Part shown: in pieces, positions 8,782 to 17,957 of the stretch | Position numbering within the stretch: position 1 is the stretch's first letter | Layout of the letters: every line of letters begins with the position of its first letter | From: Aldehydirespirator sp965200005 | Lineage (GTDB): Bacteria; Actinomycetota; Acidimicrobiia; Acidimicrobiales; Aldehydirespiratoraceae | NCBI GenBank assembly: GCA_965200005.1 | Contig: OZ241331.1 | Span: 868,001-932,000, forward strand | DNA length: 64,000 bases | Direction: 5' to 3' | Made by a program: the position numbers and the translations under genes | Notes under the pieces: model-generated | Database searches by the model: none | What the model saw: only the letters and a program-made list of their open reading frames with translations | Told to the model about the DNA's origin: nothing

Positions 8782-9786
8782 GTGAACCTTCAACGGCTTC
8801 GATACTTCGTGGCGGTGGCTGAGGAGTTGCACTTCGGGCGGGCCGCTGATCGTTTGAATATGTCACAGCCACCCCTTAGCCAGCAGATCCGGCTTCTTGA
8901 GCGAGAACTAGACACCGAGCTCTTTGACCGCACCACAAGACACGTGGCACTCACTGATGGCGGGAAGTTGTTGTACCCCGAAGCAGTCCGTCTACTTGAG
9001 GGAGCTAAAGGTGTTGAACGCCTCATGTACCAGTTCCGTTGCGGCCAGGCAGGCACACTCAAGATTGGTTTTGTCGACTCAGCCGCCTATGAAGTCATGC
9101 CACGGGTGCTCAGCGAATACAGACGACGCTGGCCACGCGTCGACTTTGAGCTGCACACGCTGAGTTCCGATGAACAAGTGCTGGCACTACGTGCAGGCCG
9201 AATCGATTTAGGGATAAGCCGAGCATGTTCTGATCCGCTTCATGTTGATGCAACCCTTGTTATGCACGAGCCACTGCTCGTAGCTGTCGGTGCTTCACAC
9301 CATCTGAGCAACGCCTCGCGATGTGAACTCTCTGATCTAGTTGATGAGCCCATTGTGGGCTTTGATCGCGAGGTCTCTCCAAGCTTGCACGCAGTGCTAA
9401 CCGGGATGCTTGGTGCAGCCGGTGTGGTGTATGACCCGATCATCGAAGCCACCGAATACACCACAATCCTCGGGCTAGTGGCAGCAGGTGAGGGCATTGC
9501 GATTGTTCCTGCAGGCGTGCAAACCTTCCGCCCCCCAAGCCTCACTTACGTAACACTGAGTAACATCTCCGCCTCCGTCCCGCTACTGCTCTTAAGTCGC
9601 TCTGGCGAGCCCTTACGGCTAGTGGAGCAAGCCCATGAAGTCGTTAGTGATCTCTATGGAATCGAGAGTTCTCGCGCACTCCCCAAAACAGCCCTACCTC
9701 AGACGATGGAGAGACGGGGCTTCGGCAAAAAGCAAGGGCGCTCACCGTCCGCCGAAACACCGGCGATAGTGGCAATCTCATCATGA
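8782..9786 (+). CDS. LysR-family transcriptional regulator
   Basis: 334 aa. The N-terminal winged helix-turn-helix is classical (LRYFVAVAEELHFGRAADRLNMSQPPLSQQIRLLE). A periplasmic-binding-protein-like effector domain follows from about residue 90 (GTLKIGFVDSAAYEVMPRVL). The start is GTG, 7 nt after the methyltransferase stop. The last 30 or so residues after DLYGIE are extra, basic, and overlap the convergent ImmA-type gene by 88 nt. Target genes are unknown. Confidence 0.88.
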   Translation: MNLQRLRYFVAVAEELHFGRAADRLNMSQPPLSQQIRLLERELDTELFDRTTRHVALTDGGKLLYPEAVRLLEGAKGVERLMYQFRCGQAGTLKIGFVDSAAYEVMPRVLSEYRRRWPRVDFELHTLSSDEQVLALRAGRIDLGISRACSDPLHVDATLVMHEPLLVAVGASHHLSNASRCELSDLVDEPIVGFDREVSPSLHAVLTGMLGAAGVVYDPIIEATEYTTILGLVAAGEGIAIVPAGVQTFRPPSLTYVTLSNISASVPLLLLSRSGEPLRLVEQAHEVVSDLYGIESSRALPKTALPQTMERRGFGKKQGRSPSAETPAIVAISS

Positions 9787-10757
9787 GTGAGTCCGCCATT
9801 GAGAAGTTCTCGACTAAGGCGCTCAACGAGTTGCGGACGCTCTGGCGAGAGTTCATCGCTAAGCGGTTCTCTGGTTAGCCAACCCCGTGCGCTGAGTGCC
9901 CTATAGAGACTGGTGCGGCGCGTACTTGTGAGGGTGTCAAGGCGATAGGCGCGCTCAACTAGCGCCTGCATCGAAACTCCCCAGTAGCGCTTGAGTGCGT
10001 GAAGCTTTCCGAGACTCAGGTTGTGCAGCTCGGGCCGAATAATCACCTCCGGCATGAGGAACTCTGCTGCAAATGCGTTCGCCTCCTCTTCTGCATCACC
10101 TCCGAGTTCCTCGCTGTGGAGACAAATGTGAGCGAGTTCGTGGGCCAGTGTTAGCCGGAGACGGTCGGTCGGCGCGCGACTGTTGATCAGCATTATTGGC
10201 CAATCACCTTCCACCTTTGCCCACTGCGACAAGCCGTCGACACGACCACCTCCGGTCATTAGTCCGAAGTCTTCGGTCACAAGAATGCAACCTGCACTCT
10301 CAAGCCACCCTGCGAGATTGCGAATAGGTCCAGATGGCATCCGCCACTGCATTCGGACAATGCGGGCAGCGTCAGCAGGTGAGTATTCGAGTGGGTCAAA
10401 CTGCGGCAACGTCAGAGTTGGCTCCACCTCCACAGCCTGGTGTAACAGATTGAGATGCATCCGATAGACGTTCAAGCGGGCTTCTAGGCGGCGCCAAACT
10501 GTTACCTTGGCGGTCCTGCGCCTTCGCATGTGCGCATCCACCATGAAGGCGCCTTCCGAGCGATGAGTTCGCTTGAGAAAGTCTTTCGTTACGCCAAGTG
10601 CGTCGGCCAAGGTTCCAATAGGACCGTCGGCAGGGTCACGTAGTTCGTTCTCGTAGCGTGACAGTGTCGCCTGCGTAATCCCCGCCTCTGCTGCCAACGC
10701 CTTCTGCGTTAGCCCTTTGGCACGACGAAGTGTTACGAGCGCCTCACCCAGACTCAC
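9699..10757 (-). CDS. XRE-family regulator fused to ImmA/IrrE-type metallopeptidase
   Basis: 352 aa. Residues about 5-65 form an XRE/Cro helix-turn-helix (LRRAKGLTQKALAAEAGITQ). After a linker comes a DUF955/ImmA-IrrE zinc peptidase domain with HELAH at 206-210 and a downstream glutamate in EEEANAFAAEFLMP. Family members cleave or inactivate repressors, or act as antitoxin-type regulators. Its GTG start overlaps the preceding gene stop by 4 nt (GTGA), so the two form one operon. The C-terminus overlaps the convergent LysR gene. The substrate is unknown. Confidence 0.85.
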   Translation of the reverse strand: MSLGEALVTLRRAKGLTQKALAAEAGITQATLSRYENELRDPADGPIGTLADALGVTKDFLKRTHRSEGAFMVDAHMRRRRTAKVTVWRRLEARLNVYRMHLNLLHQAVEVEPTLTLPQFDPLEYSPADAARIVRMQWRMPSGPIRNLAGWLESAGCILVTEDFGLMTGGGRVDGLSQWAKVEGDWPIMLINSRAPTDRLRLTLAHELAHICLHSEELGGDAEEEANAFAAEFLMPEVIIRPELHNLSLGKLHALKRYWGVSMQALVERAYRLDTLTSTRRTSLYRALSARGWLTREPLSDELSPERPQLVERLSRELLNGGLTHDEIATIAGVSADGERPCFLPKPRLSIV

Positions 10758-11380
10758 GAACTGATCAAGCCGGTCGCATCATCATCACTGAGATTGAGTC
10801 GCGAACGTACGCTCGCTGCGGCTGGCTGAAGTCGTTCCGGCAAGCTGTTGGCAGTGTCACTGGCATAGGCGAGTTCGTGAATCCACAAGACGTTGTCGAG
10901 TCCATCTCGCATGGACAGCACCGCTCGGCCCATTTCTTGGGCGTCCTCATCCCAGATGTAACCGACAATCAGTCGCACTTGCTCAAGCCCCCGAATGACC
11001 AACTGATTGTCGGGTTGCTCCATGAAGTCAAGTGCAGCAACCGTGGGGTATGTGGTGACTTCCGCCGGTGGATGATGCCGTTTCAGTCTTACTCGGTACC
11101 GCTCTCGGAGAATGATCTCTCGGTTAACACCTGATTCGTGGAGATTGGCATCCCTAATGGTGTCAAACATTCTGCGAGCGTGATGCCACATCCGGTCGTG
11201 AATCCAGTTTGCTAGCCCGCGCGCTGAAGATTGAGCAACGAAATCCGGATTCTGCTGGCGGTATCGACTCAGGTCACGTCGCGACTCATCAATGATCTCA
11301 CAAAAGGCCTCCAGCGCCTTGTCGCCTAGTCCCTCCAGGACTCGTGCTTTGTCTCGCAGGCTTTGCATGCCCATCCTCAC
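10754..11380 (-). CDS. Unknown 208-aa partner of the XRE/ImmA gene
   Basis: I do not recognise this protein. It is soluble, charged and probably mostly helical, with a basic middle (RYRVRLKRHHPPAE) and no signal peptide or membrane segment. It may start at 11380, 11374 or 11368 (three in-frame Met codons). It is first in a two-gene operon with the XRE/ImmA peptidase and overlaps it by 4 nt. A tandem 12-bp AT-rich repeat lies just upstream. It could be the toxin, the cleaved target, or a co-regulator of the peptidase; the sequence does not tell which. Confidence 0.65.
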   Translation of the reverse strand: MRMGMQSLRDKARVLEGLGDKALEAFCEIIDESRRDLSRYRQQNPDFVAQSSARGLANWIHDRMWHHARRMFDTIRDANLHESGVNREIILRERYRVRLKRHHPPAEVTTYPTVAALDFMEQPDNQLVIRGLEQVRLIVGYIWDEDAQEMGRAVLSMRDGLDNVLWIHELAYASDTANSLPERLQPAAASVRSRLNLSDDDATGLISS

Positions 11381-11405
11381 CCGGCGCCCTTCGGAATAAT
11401 CTGGC

Positions 11406-11429
11406 GGAAAATATGCCAGAAAATATACC
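11406..11429 (-). promoter_or_regulatory. Tandem 12-bp repeat, probable promoter/operator
   Basis: Two adjacent copies, GGAAAATATGCC (11406-11417) and AGAAAATATACC (11418-11429), agree at 10 of 12 positions. They lie 26-49 nt upstream of the 208-aa gene in an otherwise GC-rich gap. On the minus strand they read TATATT and CATATT, so a -10 element may be embedded. An XRE-family regulator encoded in the same operon is an obvious candidate binder. Confidence 0.45.
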
Positions 11430-11493
11430 GGCGTCCCGCTTCCCGCCTAGCCATGGGTGTGGAGGCGTTTAGCTGGTTCTTGGGTGGGGTGGG

Positions 11494-12786
11494 TTAGTAC
11501 TGGAGGGTGCAGCCGTATTCGTCTAGCCACCAGCGGGCGGTGCGCTTGGCGTTGGCGGGTGTGCGTAGATCCGGACTTTGGTTTAGCTGTGTTGGTGTGG
11601 GGCCGATGCGATCGGCTATCTCGGTGAGCGCCTCCAAGTCGAGGTTGTAGCACTCAACAGCGTTTAGACCCAGAAGTCGTCGTGTGTCTTCAATCGACAC
11701 GTCACAGAAGTCACTCTGCAAGCGTCTGGCTGTGTGTGGCCAAGATCCTTCCGGGTGTGGGTAGTCAGTGCCCCACATCAGGGCGTCGATCCCGTTGACC
11801 TGACGGCGACGGATCTCTTCAAGGCTCATAGTCGAGGCACCGATGAACACGTTCGTACCGAAATACTCTGATGGGAGCTTGGAGATCAAACCCTTCATCC
11901 TTGATCCCATTTTCTTAATCTTCCAGCTAGCCCCGAAGTTGACATCAGCCTTCCACAAGATGTCACCGATCCAATACGAGCCGCATTCAACAACGGAATA
12001 CCGCAGGCCTCCAAAGCGATCAAACTTCCCCGAGAACAGCAACTGCCACAGAGCACGATGCGTCCAGAACGGGACTTCGCTCACATACATCGCTACGTTC
12101 TCGCCGTAACTGGGATAATCGGCTTCACCAGAGTGGGTATGCACCACGAGACCTGTCTCAGCACACGCAGCCCACACCCTGTCGTAATGATCCGAGCCGT
12201 ACGGAGGGAATCCGTGCCACATAGTTGGCACCATGATCCCGTGAATACCCGGGTGTGAAGCGAGCCACTCGATCTCAGTCACGGATTCATCCACAGAGTG
12301 CGTGATCGGCACTAGCCCTACTCCAGCTCGGCGCGCTGGACTTGTGGCACAAAACTCAACGAGCCAGCGGTTGTGCGCCCTTGCACCACCGAAAGCGAGC
12401 CGAGCATCGGTGATCTGACCGGCTGCCAACCCGGCTCCAAACGGCGGCGACTCCTGACCGGTCACAGCGTCACCATCAGCAAAGATGACCTCCCCGGCTA
12501 TTCCGTCAGCGTCAAGTTCCTTGTCACGCACTTCGGGGTCGTAGGCGCCACGCAAACCCTCGAAGTTCTCGCCCTCCCATTCGGCAAGGAACTCTGCGTT
12601 TACTTCCTCTTGAATGCGTCGATGCTCATGACGCTCGGCTACATAAGCATCGAACTCCTCATGCAGAGACGACTCAAGGTAAGGGCGGTATTCCTCACAC
12701 TGCAGTCCGGCATGCGTGTCGCTCGAAACGATCACGTAACGAGCATTAGAAGTGTCCACATCACCCGTCGGGTTATCCCAGTCCAT
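11494..12786 (-). CDS. Amidohydrolase-2 family TIM-barrel metal-dependent hydrolase
   Basis: 430 aa from the ATG at 12786, which has a GGAGG Shine-Dalgarno 7 nt upstream; a longer frame to 12996 would overlap the molybdoenzyme gene. The DTHAG near the N-terminus, HTHSGEADYPSYGEN in the middle and MWGTDYPHPEGSWPHT near the C-terminus are the metal-site segments of the amidohydrolase-2 superfamily. Members hydrolyse or decarboxylate cyclic and aromatic acids, but the substrate here is unknown. It follows the molybdoenzyme by 107 nt on the same strand, so it may be the last gene of that run. Confidence 0.8.
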   Translation of the reverse strand: MDWDNPTGDVDTSNARYVIVSSDTHAGLQCEEYRPYLESSLHEEFDAYVAERHEHRRIQEEVNAEFLAEWEGENFEGLRGAYDPEVRDKELDADGIAGEVIFADGDAVTGQESPPFGAGLAAGQITDARLAFGGARAHNRWLVEFCATSPARRAGVGLVPITHSVDESVTEIEWLASHPGIHGIMVPTMWHGFPPYGSDHYDRVWAACAETGLVVHTHSGEADYPSYGENVAMYVSEVPFWTHRALWQLLFSGKFDRFGGLRYSVVECGSYWIGDILWKADVNFGASWKIKKMGSRMKGLISKLPSEYFGTNVFIGASTMSLEEIRRRQVNGIDALMWGTDYPHPEGSWPHTARRLQSDFCDVSIEDTRRLLGLNAVECYNLDLEALTEIADRIGPTPTQLNQSPDLRTPANAKRTARWWLDEYGCTLQY

Positions 12787-12893
12787 CAACAGGCCTCCAT
12801 CGTCTTTACCCGCACAACTTCTGCGATTGGCGGAACTGTAACCATCAATCAGGTCGACGTCCCGCGACCCGTCAACCGATAGGCCAGAAACAC

Positions 12894-15707
12894 CTACAGT
12901 GCGTATGCATTCGGCTCGGGCTTGAGCGGCCGAGCAAACCACAACGGCCGACGTAGACCGCCGGGGCCAGGGGCGGGGCGGGTCATTGCCAACCACTCTT
13001 CATAAGCCGATCGGGCTTTGGCAGTGTCCACCACTACATCGCCATAGTTATCGCCCGGCTGCGCGGGGCCGACACGTACACGCTGATGCCAGCACTGCAT
13101 CCCGGAGATGGGATCGGGCTGAACACAGAACGTCAGATTCTGATGCACTCCGGTGTCGCTCCACCAGATGCGCTCGGTATCGCTATCACCACTCCCATGG
13201 CGCTGCGGACGGCCCCGACGTGTCAACCTCCATTCAGTTCCGTCGTTGGTGATCTCTGCATCACCGCCCATCCAAGATCCGCCACTCTTGGCATCCAGAC
13301 GCCAGCGGCCCATGTGATGCGACGCGGCAACCACGCCGGGGCGGATTCCCTCGGTGCGCCAGGCACCGATCACGAAATGTCCGATTCTTGTCGTTATGCG
13401 AACTAGGCCGTTTACGTCGATGCCCAACACTTCGGCGTCGCTGGGATGAATCCACAGCGGGTGACGGTGACTCAGCTCGGCCAGCCACTTGCTATTGGCC
13501 GAGCGGGTATGGATCAGAGTCGGGATACGAAACGTCGGCAACAGGATCCGCTCGTCGGACTCCAGATCAAGGTTCTCCCAGTGAACATGGGACGGAATCC
13601 AGGTTGGCGCGGCGTATTCGGGCCAGCCCCAATCGGCAAGCGTCTCAGAAAACAACTCAAGCTTGCGCGATGGTGTCGGGAACCCTTCTCGGGCCACACC
13701 ATCGACTTCTACGGCAGGTGAACCATCCCCTAGAGGCGCGAGATGAAGTCCTGCAAGGTCGTCAGGATCACCCGACCACGAACCAGCCGTACCGGGTCGG
13801 CGCAGGACACCAGAGTCATCGGCGACACAGTCCTCAACAGACGCAGCTTCCACTTCGCGCTCATAAGGCTCATAAGTATCGCCATCTAGAGCGAAAGCTC
13901 CCGTGTCACGCATGAAGTCAAGCACTGACTTGCCAGCCTGTTCTGCAGCCTCTACAAGCCCTGGAACTCCCTCAAACATCGTTGTGTAGTACTCATCAAC
14001 CGACATAGGCGTGCCCGGAAACTCAGGGCTTTCAAACCAACGACGAATACCCATAGATCCGTCGGGGTCGATCCGCCACGAGAGATTGATCCAAAACTCG
14101 TTCTCTTCCCAAACCTCGCCCGGATTGAACTCATGAGTACGTGACTCATGAGTTACGCCGTCGCCTCGAATCTCTGCGTAACGTCGCAAGACAGGTTGGC
14201 GAAATCCGATCCAACGTCCTGCATGTGTCTCAAAGCTCGCAACATCGTGGCGCTCCGCTCCCACACCCATCGGCAGCACATAGTCAGCAAACTGCGCTGT
14301 CTCCGACCAGGTAGGCGTTAGCGCAACATGGCAACCGATCTTGTCGGGGTCCTTCAACACCTCGAGCCAACTGAAACCGTCAGGGTTAGTCCACACAGGG
14401 TTATAGACCCGGCTGAAATACACCTCAAGCCGACCCCGCTCTTCTCTAAGGAAATGAGGTAACAAGATTGACATCTCGTGGTAGGAGAGTGGATACTCGG
14501 TCGGCCAGTTCAGCTCGTTCCACTTCTGCACCGGTGCAGCTCCAGCAGGCTGTGGAGCCTTGTACTTGTTCCAACCATTACCGGTAGTACCACCTACAGT
14601 ACCGACCGATCCCGTCAAAACGTTCAGGAAGAACAAACAGCGAGCCGCCTGCCAGCCACCCAGGTTTCCAGCACCAGCAGCACGCCAGTTATGTGACGCA
14701 AACTTGGTGGGATGAGCGCCGATGATGCCAGCAATCTCAACAATTTGTGCTGCTGAGACACCGCAGATCCTCTCGGCTTCTGCAGGCGTGAATCGCTCAT
14801 AGTCTTTGAGTAGAGCTGCTTCTAGTGACTCGAAAGTCTCAGGCAGCTCTGGATGACGCCTGCGAAGATACATCTGCCAATTCGTCCAGCGACGCACAAA
14901 GTCGCGTTGCCAGGTGCCCTGAAGCAATAGCTGTCGCGCAATGGCGAGCAATAGAAAAGCCTCTGTACCCGGCCAAGCTGCCAACCAATAGTCAGCTTTG
15001 GAACCGGTGTTGGAGAGACGCGGATCGACACAGATCACGGTGGCGCCGCGACTCTGCGCCTCAATTATTCGCTGTGCATGAGGATTGAAGTAATGCCCCG
15101 ACTCGAGATGTGACGAGATCAAAAAGATCACTTCAGCATTGGCAAAATCCGAAGAGGGGCGGTCATGTCCCATCCAGGTCGCATAACCGATGCGAGCATT
15201 TGAACTGCAGATGTTGGTGTGGCTGTTGTGTCCGTCCACACCCCAACACTCCAACACTCGCTCAGCAAAGCCATCCTCACCAGGACGACCCACGTGGTAC
15301 ATGACTTCGTTGCCGCGCCCTTCATTGATGGCACCCCGGATGCGACCGCCTATGTCATCAAGCGCTTCTGTCCAACTGACTCGCTCCCAGCGGCCCTCCC
15401 CACGTTCCCCGGCCCGCCGAAGCGGGTACAAGATGCGTTCATGGTCGTCAATCTGGTTAAGAGTGGCAGGACCCTTGGCACAGTTTCGACCCCGGCTAGC
15501 GGGATGAAGTGGGTTGCCTTCGATCCGGTCTATACGTCCAGTGGCGTGATTTACGTGACAGAGCAGCCCGCATGCTGCTTCGCAATTGAAGCAGGTCGTC
15601 GGCACGAGAGTGTGGTGATGTTCAACTCGATTCGGCCAAGCCTTGGCATCAAGACTGACAACATCGTGCCAGGTCTCATGAGGCGGGTACTTCTGTAGGT
15701 CACTCAA
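12894..15707 (-). CDS. Molybdopterin oxidoreductase catalytic subunit (SoeA-like candidate)
   Basis: 937 aa, DMSO-reductase superfamily. The N-terminal [4Fe-4S] motif is C-x2-C-x3-C (CFNCEAAC) with the fourth cysteine in NCAKG. The molybdopterin-binding body follows, with a possible cysteine Mo ligand in TNICSSNARIG. The C-terminal molybdopterin-dinucleotide domain is present (LIHTRSANSKWLAELSHRHP). No Tat signal is visible, so it probably acts on the cytoplasmic side. The next gene upstream encodes its iron-sulfur and membrane subunits as one protein. Next to taurine-type transport, aminotransferase and phosphotransacetylase genes, sulfite:quinone oxidoreductase (SoeA) is my preferred reading. 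Formate dehydrogenase or polysulfide/thiosulfate reductase cannot be excluded. Confidence 0.75.
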   Translation of the reverse strand: MSDLQKYPPHETWHDVVSLDAKAWPNRVEHHHTLVPTTCFNCEAACGLLCHVNHATGRIDRIEGNPLHPASRGRNCAKGPATLNQIDDHERILYPLRRAGERGEGRWERVSWTEALDDIGGRIRGAINEGRGNEVMYHVGRPGEDGFAERVLECWGVDGHNSHTNICSSNARIGYATWMGHDRPSSDFANAEVIFLISSHLESGHYFNPHAQRIIEAQSRGATVICVDPRLSNTGSKADYWLAAWPGTEAFLLLAIARQLLLQGTWQRDFVRRWTNWQMYLRRRHPELPETFESLEAALLKDYERFTPAEAERICGVSAAQIVEIAGIIGAHPTKFASHNWRAAGAGNLGGWQAARCLFFLNVLTGSVGTVGGTTGNGWNKYKAPQPAGAAPVQKWNELNWPTEYPLSYHEMSILLPHFLREERGRLEVYFSRVYNPVWTNPDGFSWLEVLKDPDKIGCHVALTPTWSETAQFADYVLPMGVGAERHDVASFETHAGRWIGFRQPVLRRYAEIRGDGVTHESRTHEFNPGEVWEENEFWINLSWRIDPDGSMGIRRWFESPEFPGTPMSVDEYYTTMFEGVPGLVEAAEQAGKSVLDFMRDTGAFALDGDTYEPYEREVEAASVEDCVADDSGVLRRPGTAGSWSGDPDDLAGLHLAPLGDGSPAVEVDGVAREGFPTPSRKLELFSETLADWGWPEYAAPTWIPSHVHWENLDLESDERILLPTFRIPTLIHTRSANSKWLAELSHRHPLWIHPSDAEVLGIDVNGLVRITTRIGHFVIGAWRTEGIRPGVVAASHHMGRWRLDAKSGGSWMGGDAEITNDGTEWRLTRRGRPQRHGSGDSDTERIWWSDTGVHQNLTFCVQPDPISGMQCWHQRVRVGPAQPGDNYGDVVVDTAKARSAYEEWLAMTRPAPGPGGLRRPLWFARPLKPEPNAYAL

Positions 15708-15763
15708 TGTGACGCCTTCCTGCTAATAACCGCTGTGTCATCTCGGGTTGCGTTAGCGGTCAC

Positions 15764-17278
15764 CTACGACAGTGGTACGGACTGCCCGGCCCGCACAAAG
15801 CAATCCTCGTAGAACCAGGTGCCGACAATCGCCGCCAAACCCCCGAATGCGGGCAGCAAAGCTGAAGTGTTGGCAGCTAGAGCGACGATGGCGGCGGCGA
15901 TCGGAATCAGCAGCCCTAGAACGACACCACCGAGCCAGAAATTTCGTGCCTGGGTCCCGTGAGTCATGTGGTGTATTGCTGCTTCGACGTGAGCTGTGCC
16001 TTGCGACATCAACTCGGTGACCACCAACATTGCCAACGCGGCAAGAGATCCCAACATCACCCAATTGGCGGCTTCTGGGCTGCCCACATCCATTACCAAC
16101 CCTGCGATGGCAAACGCAGAACCCCCCGCTACGGCTGCCTGTGCGAGCAGAATCGGTAGAAGCAGCGGCGACTGCCAGAGATCACGACCTTCACACTGTG
16201 CAAATAACAGCGCCGTGTATCCGGCGACAGCAGCACCAAGCACCACTGCTGGGGCAGCGAGAATCTGTAGCCAAAGAACTGAACCAGCAATTCCAGCAAT
16301 CAACCAGGCGACACACAATGCTCCAAACGCGGTCAGCACCCAGGCACCCTTCACCAACCAGGAACGCCTATTGGCCCTAGTGAAGATGTAATGAAACCGC
16401 TCGGGTCGGCGCAGGTCGGCGATCAGCAAAACACCCGTTACCCAGAGGAACACGCTTGCAACAATGGGAGCCATAATCCCCACAGCAGCCTGGTTGTGAC
16501 CGTGACCCAACAGCACCAGTAGCGCTGCCATTGCCATGACACCCGCTGCCACCGCTTTGGTTACCAGATAGGTCGAAACTCGCCACTTCCAAGTTCTCTG
16601 ATGCGATGTCGTGTATGTCGTGCGGGCCACTACACCGGCACTAGATGGCTCAACTGAGGGATGCGAGGAAGTGGTATCAGCCCAGATCATTCCGTCTGGA
16701 GCAATTGCGGTTCGGAGCGGATCCAGTGAGGCCTGATCTGCGCCTCGATAGTGAACCTTCGGAAGTGTTTTCTGCTCGGGAGCACGTACCGCTGTGTCAC
16801 TGCGAGCGATGATCTTGGTGGCTGCATCGTCCGGATTATCAAGATCTGCAACCTGAATTGCATGGGTTGGACACACAACAACACAACTCGGTTCAAGATT
16901 CTGCTCAATGCGATGATTGCAGAAATTGCATTTATTGGCAGTGTTCGTCTCAGGATTTATGTAAATTGCATCATAGGGACAGGCATTCATGCATCCTTTG
17001 CATCCGATGCAGTTCGAGTCATCAAAGTCGACTACACCATTAGATGCCCTAAACAGAGCCCCCGTAGGGCAGATTGTGATGCAAGGTGCATTGTCACAGT
17101 GGTTACAACGCATCACCGAGAAGTGGCGCTTCACATTTGGAAACGTGCCGCTCTCTATGTATTTGACCCAGGTTCGGTTTACTCCCAGGGGCACATCGTG
17201 TTCGGCTTTACAGGCAACGGTGCAAGCGTGACAGCCAATACAACTGTCGCTGTCCAGCAGGAATCCGAGTCGAGTCAC
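15764..17278 (-). CDS. Fused four-cluster ferredoxin / NrfD-type membrane subunit (SoeB-SoeC-like)
   Basis: 504 aa. Residues about 1-190 carry four cysteine clusters of the DmsB/HybA type (CIGCHACTVAC, CNHCDNAPC, CIGCKGCMNAC, CNFCNHRIEQNLEPSC). The rest has about eight membrane segments of the NrfD/PsrC type for quinone exchange. In most complexes these are two separate proteins. I set the start at the GTG at 17278, which overlaps the TetR stop by 4 nt (GTGA); a longer frame to 17317 runs inside the TetR gene. It precedes the molybdoenzyme gene by 56 nt, and the two should make one membrane complex. Confidence 0.82.
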   Translation of the reverse strand: MTRLGFLLDSDSCIGCHACTVACKAEHDVPLGVNRTWVKYIESGTFPNVKRHFSVMRCNHCDNAPCITICPTGALFRASNGVVDFDDSNCIGCKGCMNACPYDAIYINPETNTANKCNFCNHRIEQNLEPSCVVVCPTHAIQVADLDNPDDAATKIIARSDTAVRAPEQKTLPKVHYRGADQASLDPLRTAIAPDGMIWADTTSSHPSVEPSSAGVVARTTYTTSHQRTWKWRVSTYLVTKAVAAGVMAMAALLVLLGHGHNQAAVGIMAPIVASVFLWVTGVLLIADLRRPERFHYIFTRANRRSWLVKGAWVLTAFGALCVAWLIAGIAGSVLWLQILAAPAVVLGAAVAGYTALLFAQCEGRDLWQSPLLLPILLAQAAVAGGSAFAIAGLVMDVGSPEAANWVMLGSLAALAMLVVTELMSQGTAHVEAAIHHMTHGTQARNFWLGGVVLGLLIPIAAAIVALAANTSALLPAFGGLAAIVGTWFYEDCFVRAGQSVPLS

Positions 17279-17874
17279 GTCACACGTGCCTGTGATAGCC
17301 GGCTGATTCCGGCGCATAACAGCTCGATGACATGTGCAAATGTCTCTTCAGGATCATGAGGAAGCGGATGTCCATCACCTGACTCAAGATGACTGAACCC
17401 GTGAAACGCACTCCGAAGCGTCCGCGCCGCATGCACCCGATCAGCTTCACCGAGTTTGTAAGCCCGCAGTGCCTGGCTTAGGACACCCAGCACCTTCTCG
17501 ACAGCAGATTCAAGTTGTTCATCACCAGCACAGGGGTAGCGATCCGTAGCCGCGTAGATCCCTGGATGATCACGCACCATCTTGCGCCAAGCGTGACCCA
17601 CAGCCGCCACAGCATCATCACCTGCAAGCCCCACGGCCGCCTCGGTCAGTCGCTGAGCAAGAATCTCCCGCCCTAGCAAGCTGAGGCTGCGCAACAGATC
17701 GTCATAGCCATCTACATGGCGGTACAAGGCAGGTTGACGCACACCAAGTTCGGCAGCCACCCGAGTAAGGGTCAACTTGTTGAGACCTTCAGTGTCGGCG
17801 ATGTTGGCAGCTGCCAAAATAACCCGGTCGGCGTCCAGTGGCGATCTAGCTCTACCGGTGCCGTTAGTATTCAT
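17275..17874 (-). CDS. TetR/AcrR-family transcriptional regulator
   Basis: 199 aa from the ATG at 17874; in-frame starts at 17895 and 17943 exist but have no better ribosome-binding site. The N-terminal helix-turn-helix is clear (LTLTRVAAELGVRQPALYRHVDGYDDLL). The C-terminal ligand domain resembles the WHG-type group (HPGIYAATDRYPCAG, LRSAFHGFSHLE). Its position between the phosphotransacetylase and the redox complex suggests it controls this operon. The ligand is unknown. Confidence 0.85.
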   Translation of the reverse strand: MNTNGTGRARSPLDADRVILAAANIADTEGLNKLTLTRVAAELGVRQPALYRHVDGYDDLLRSLSLLGREILAQRLTEAAVGLAGDDAVAAVGHAWRKMVRDHPGIYAATDRYPCAGDEQLESAVEKVLGVLSQALRAYKLGEADRVHAARTLRSAFHGFSHLESGDGHPLPHDPEETFAHVIELLCAGISRLSQARVT

Positions 17875-17957
17875 TGCAGAAATGTTATATCCCATCTCCG
17901 GCTTAGCTCGTGAAACGAGCGAAGCTTGCGGGTTGATAGTCACAAGCCGCTGGGAGC

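Noticed and set aside
12787..12996. Longer amidohydrolase start at 12996
   Set aside because: Would overlap the molybdoenzyme gene by about 100 nt and encodes non-family sequence; the ATG at 12786 has a good ribosome-binding site.
12894..17278. Formate dehydrogenase complex
   Set aside because: No selenocysteine codon context, no FdhD/FdhE genes and no NAD-binding subunits; the sulfonate-type neighbours favour another substrate, though not decisively.
16751..17359. Plus-strand open frame of 202 codons with many Cys and Ile
   Set aside because: Antisense to the cysteine-rich ferredoxin domain; the composition mirrors the real gene.
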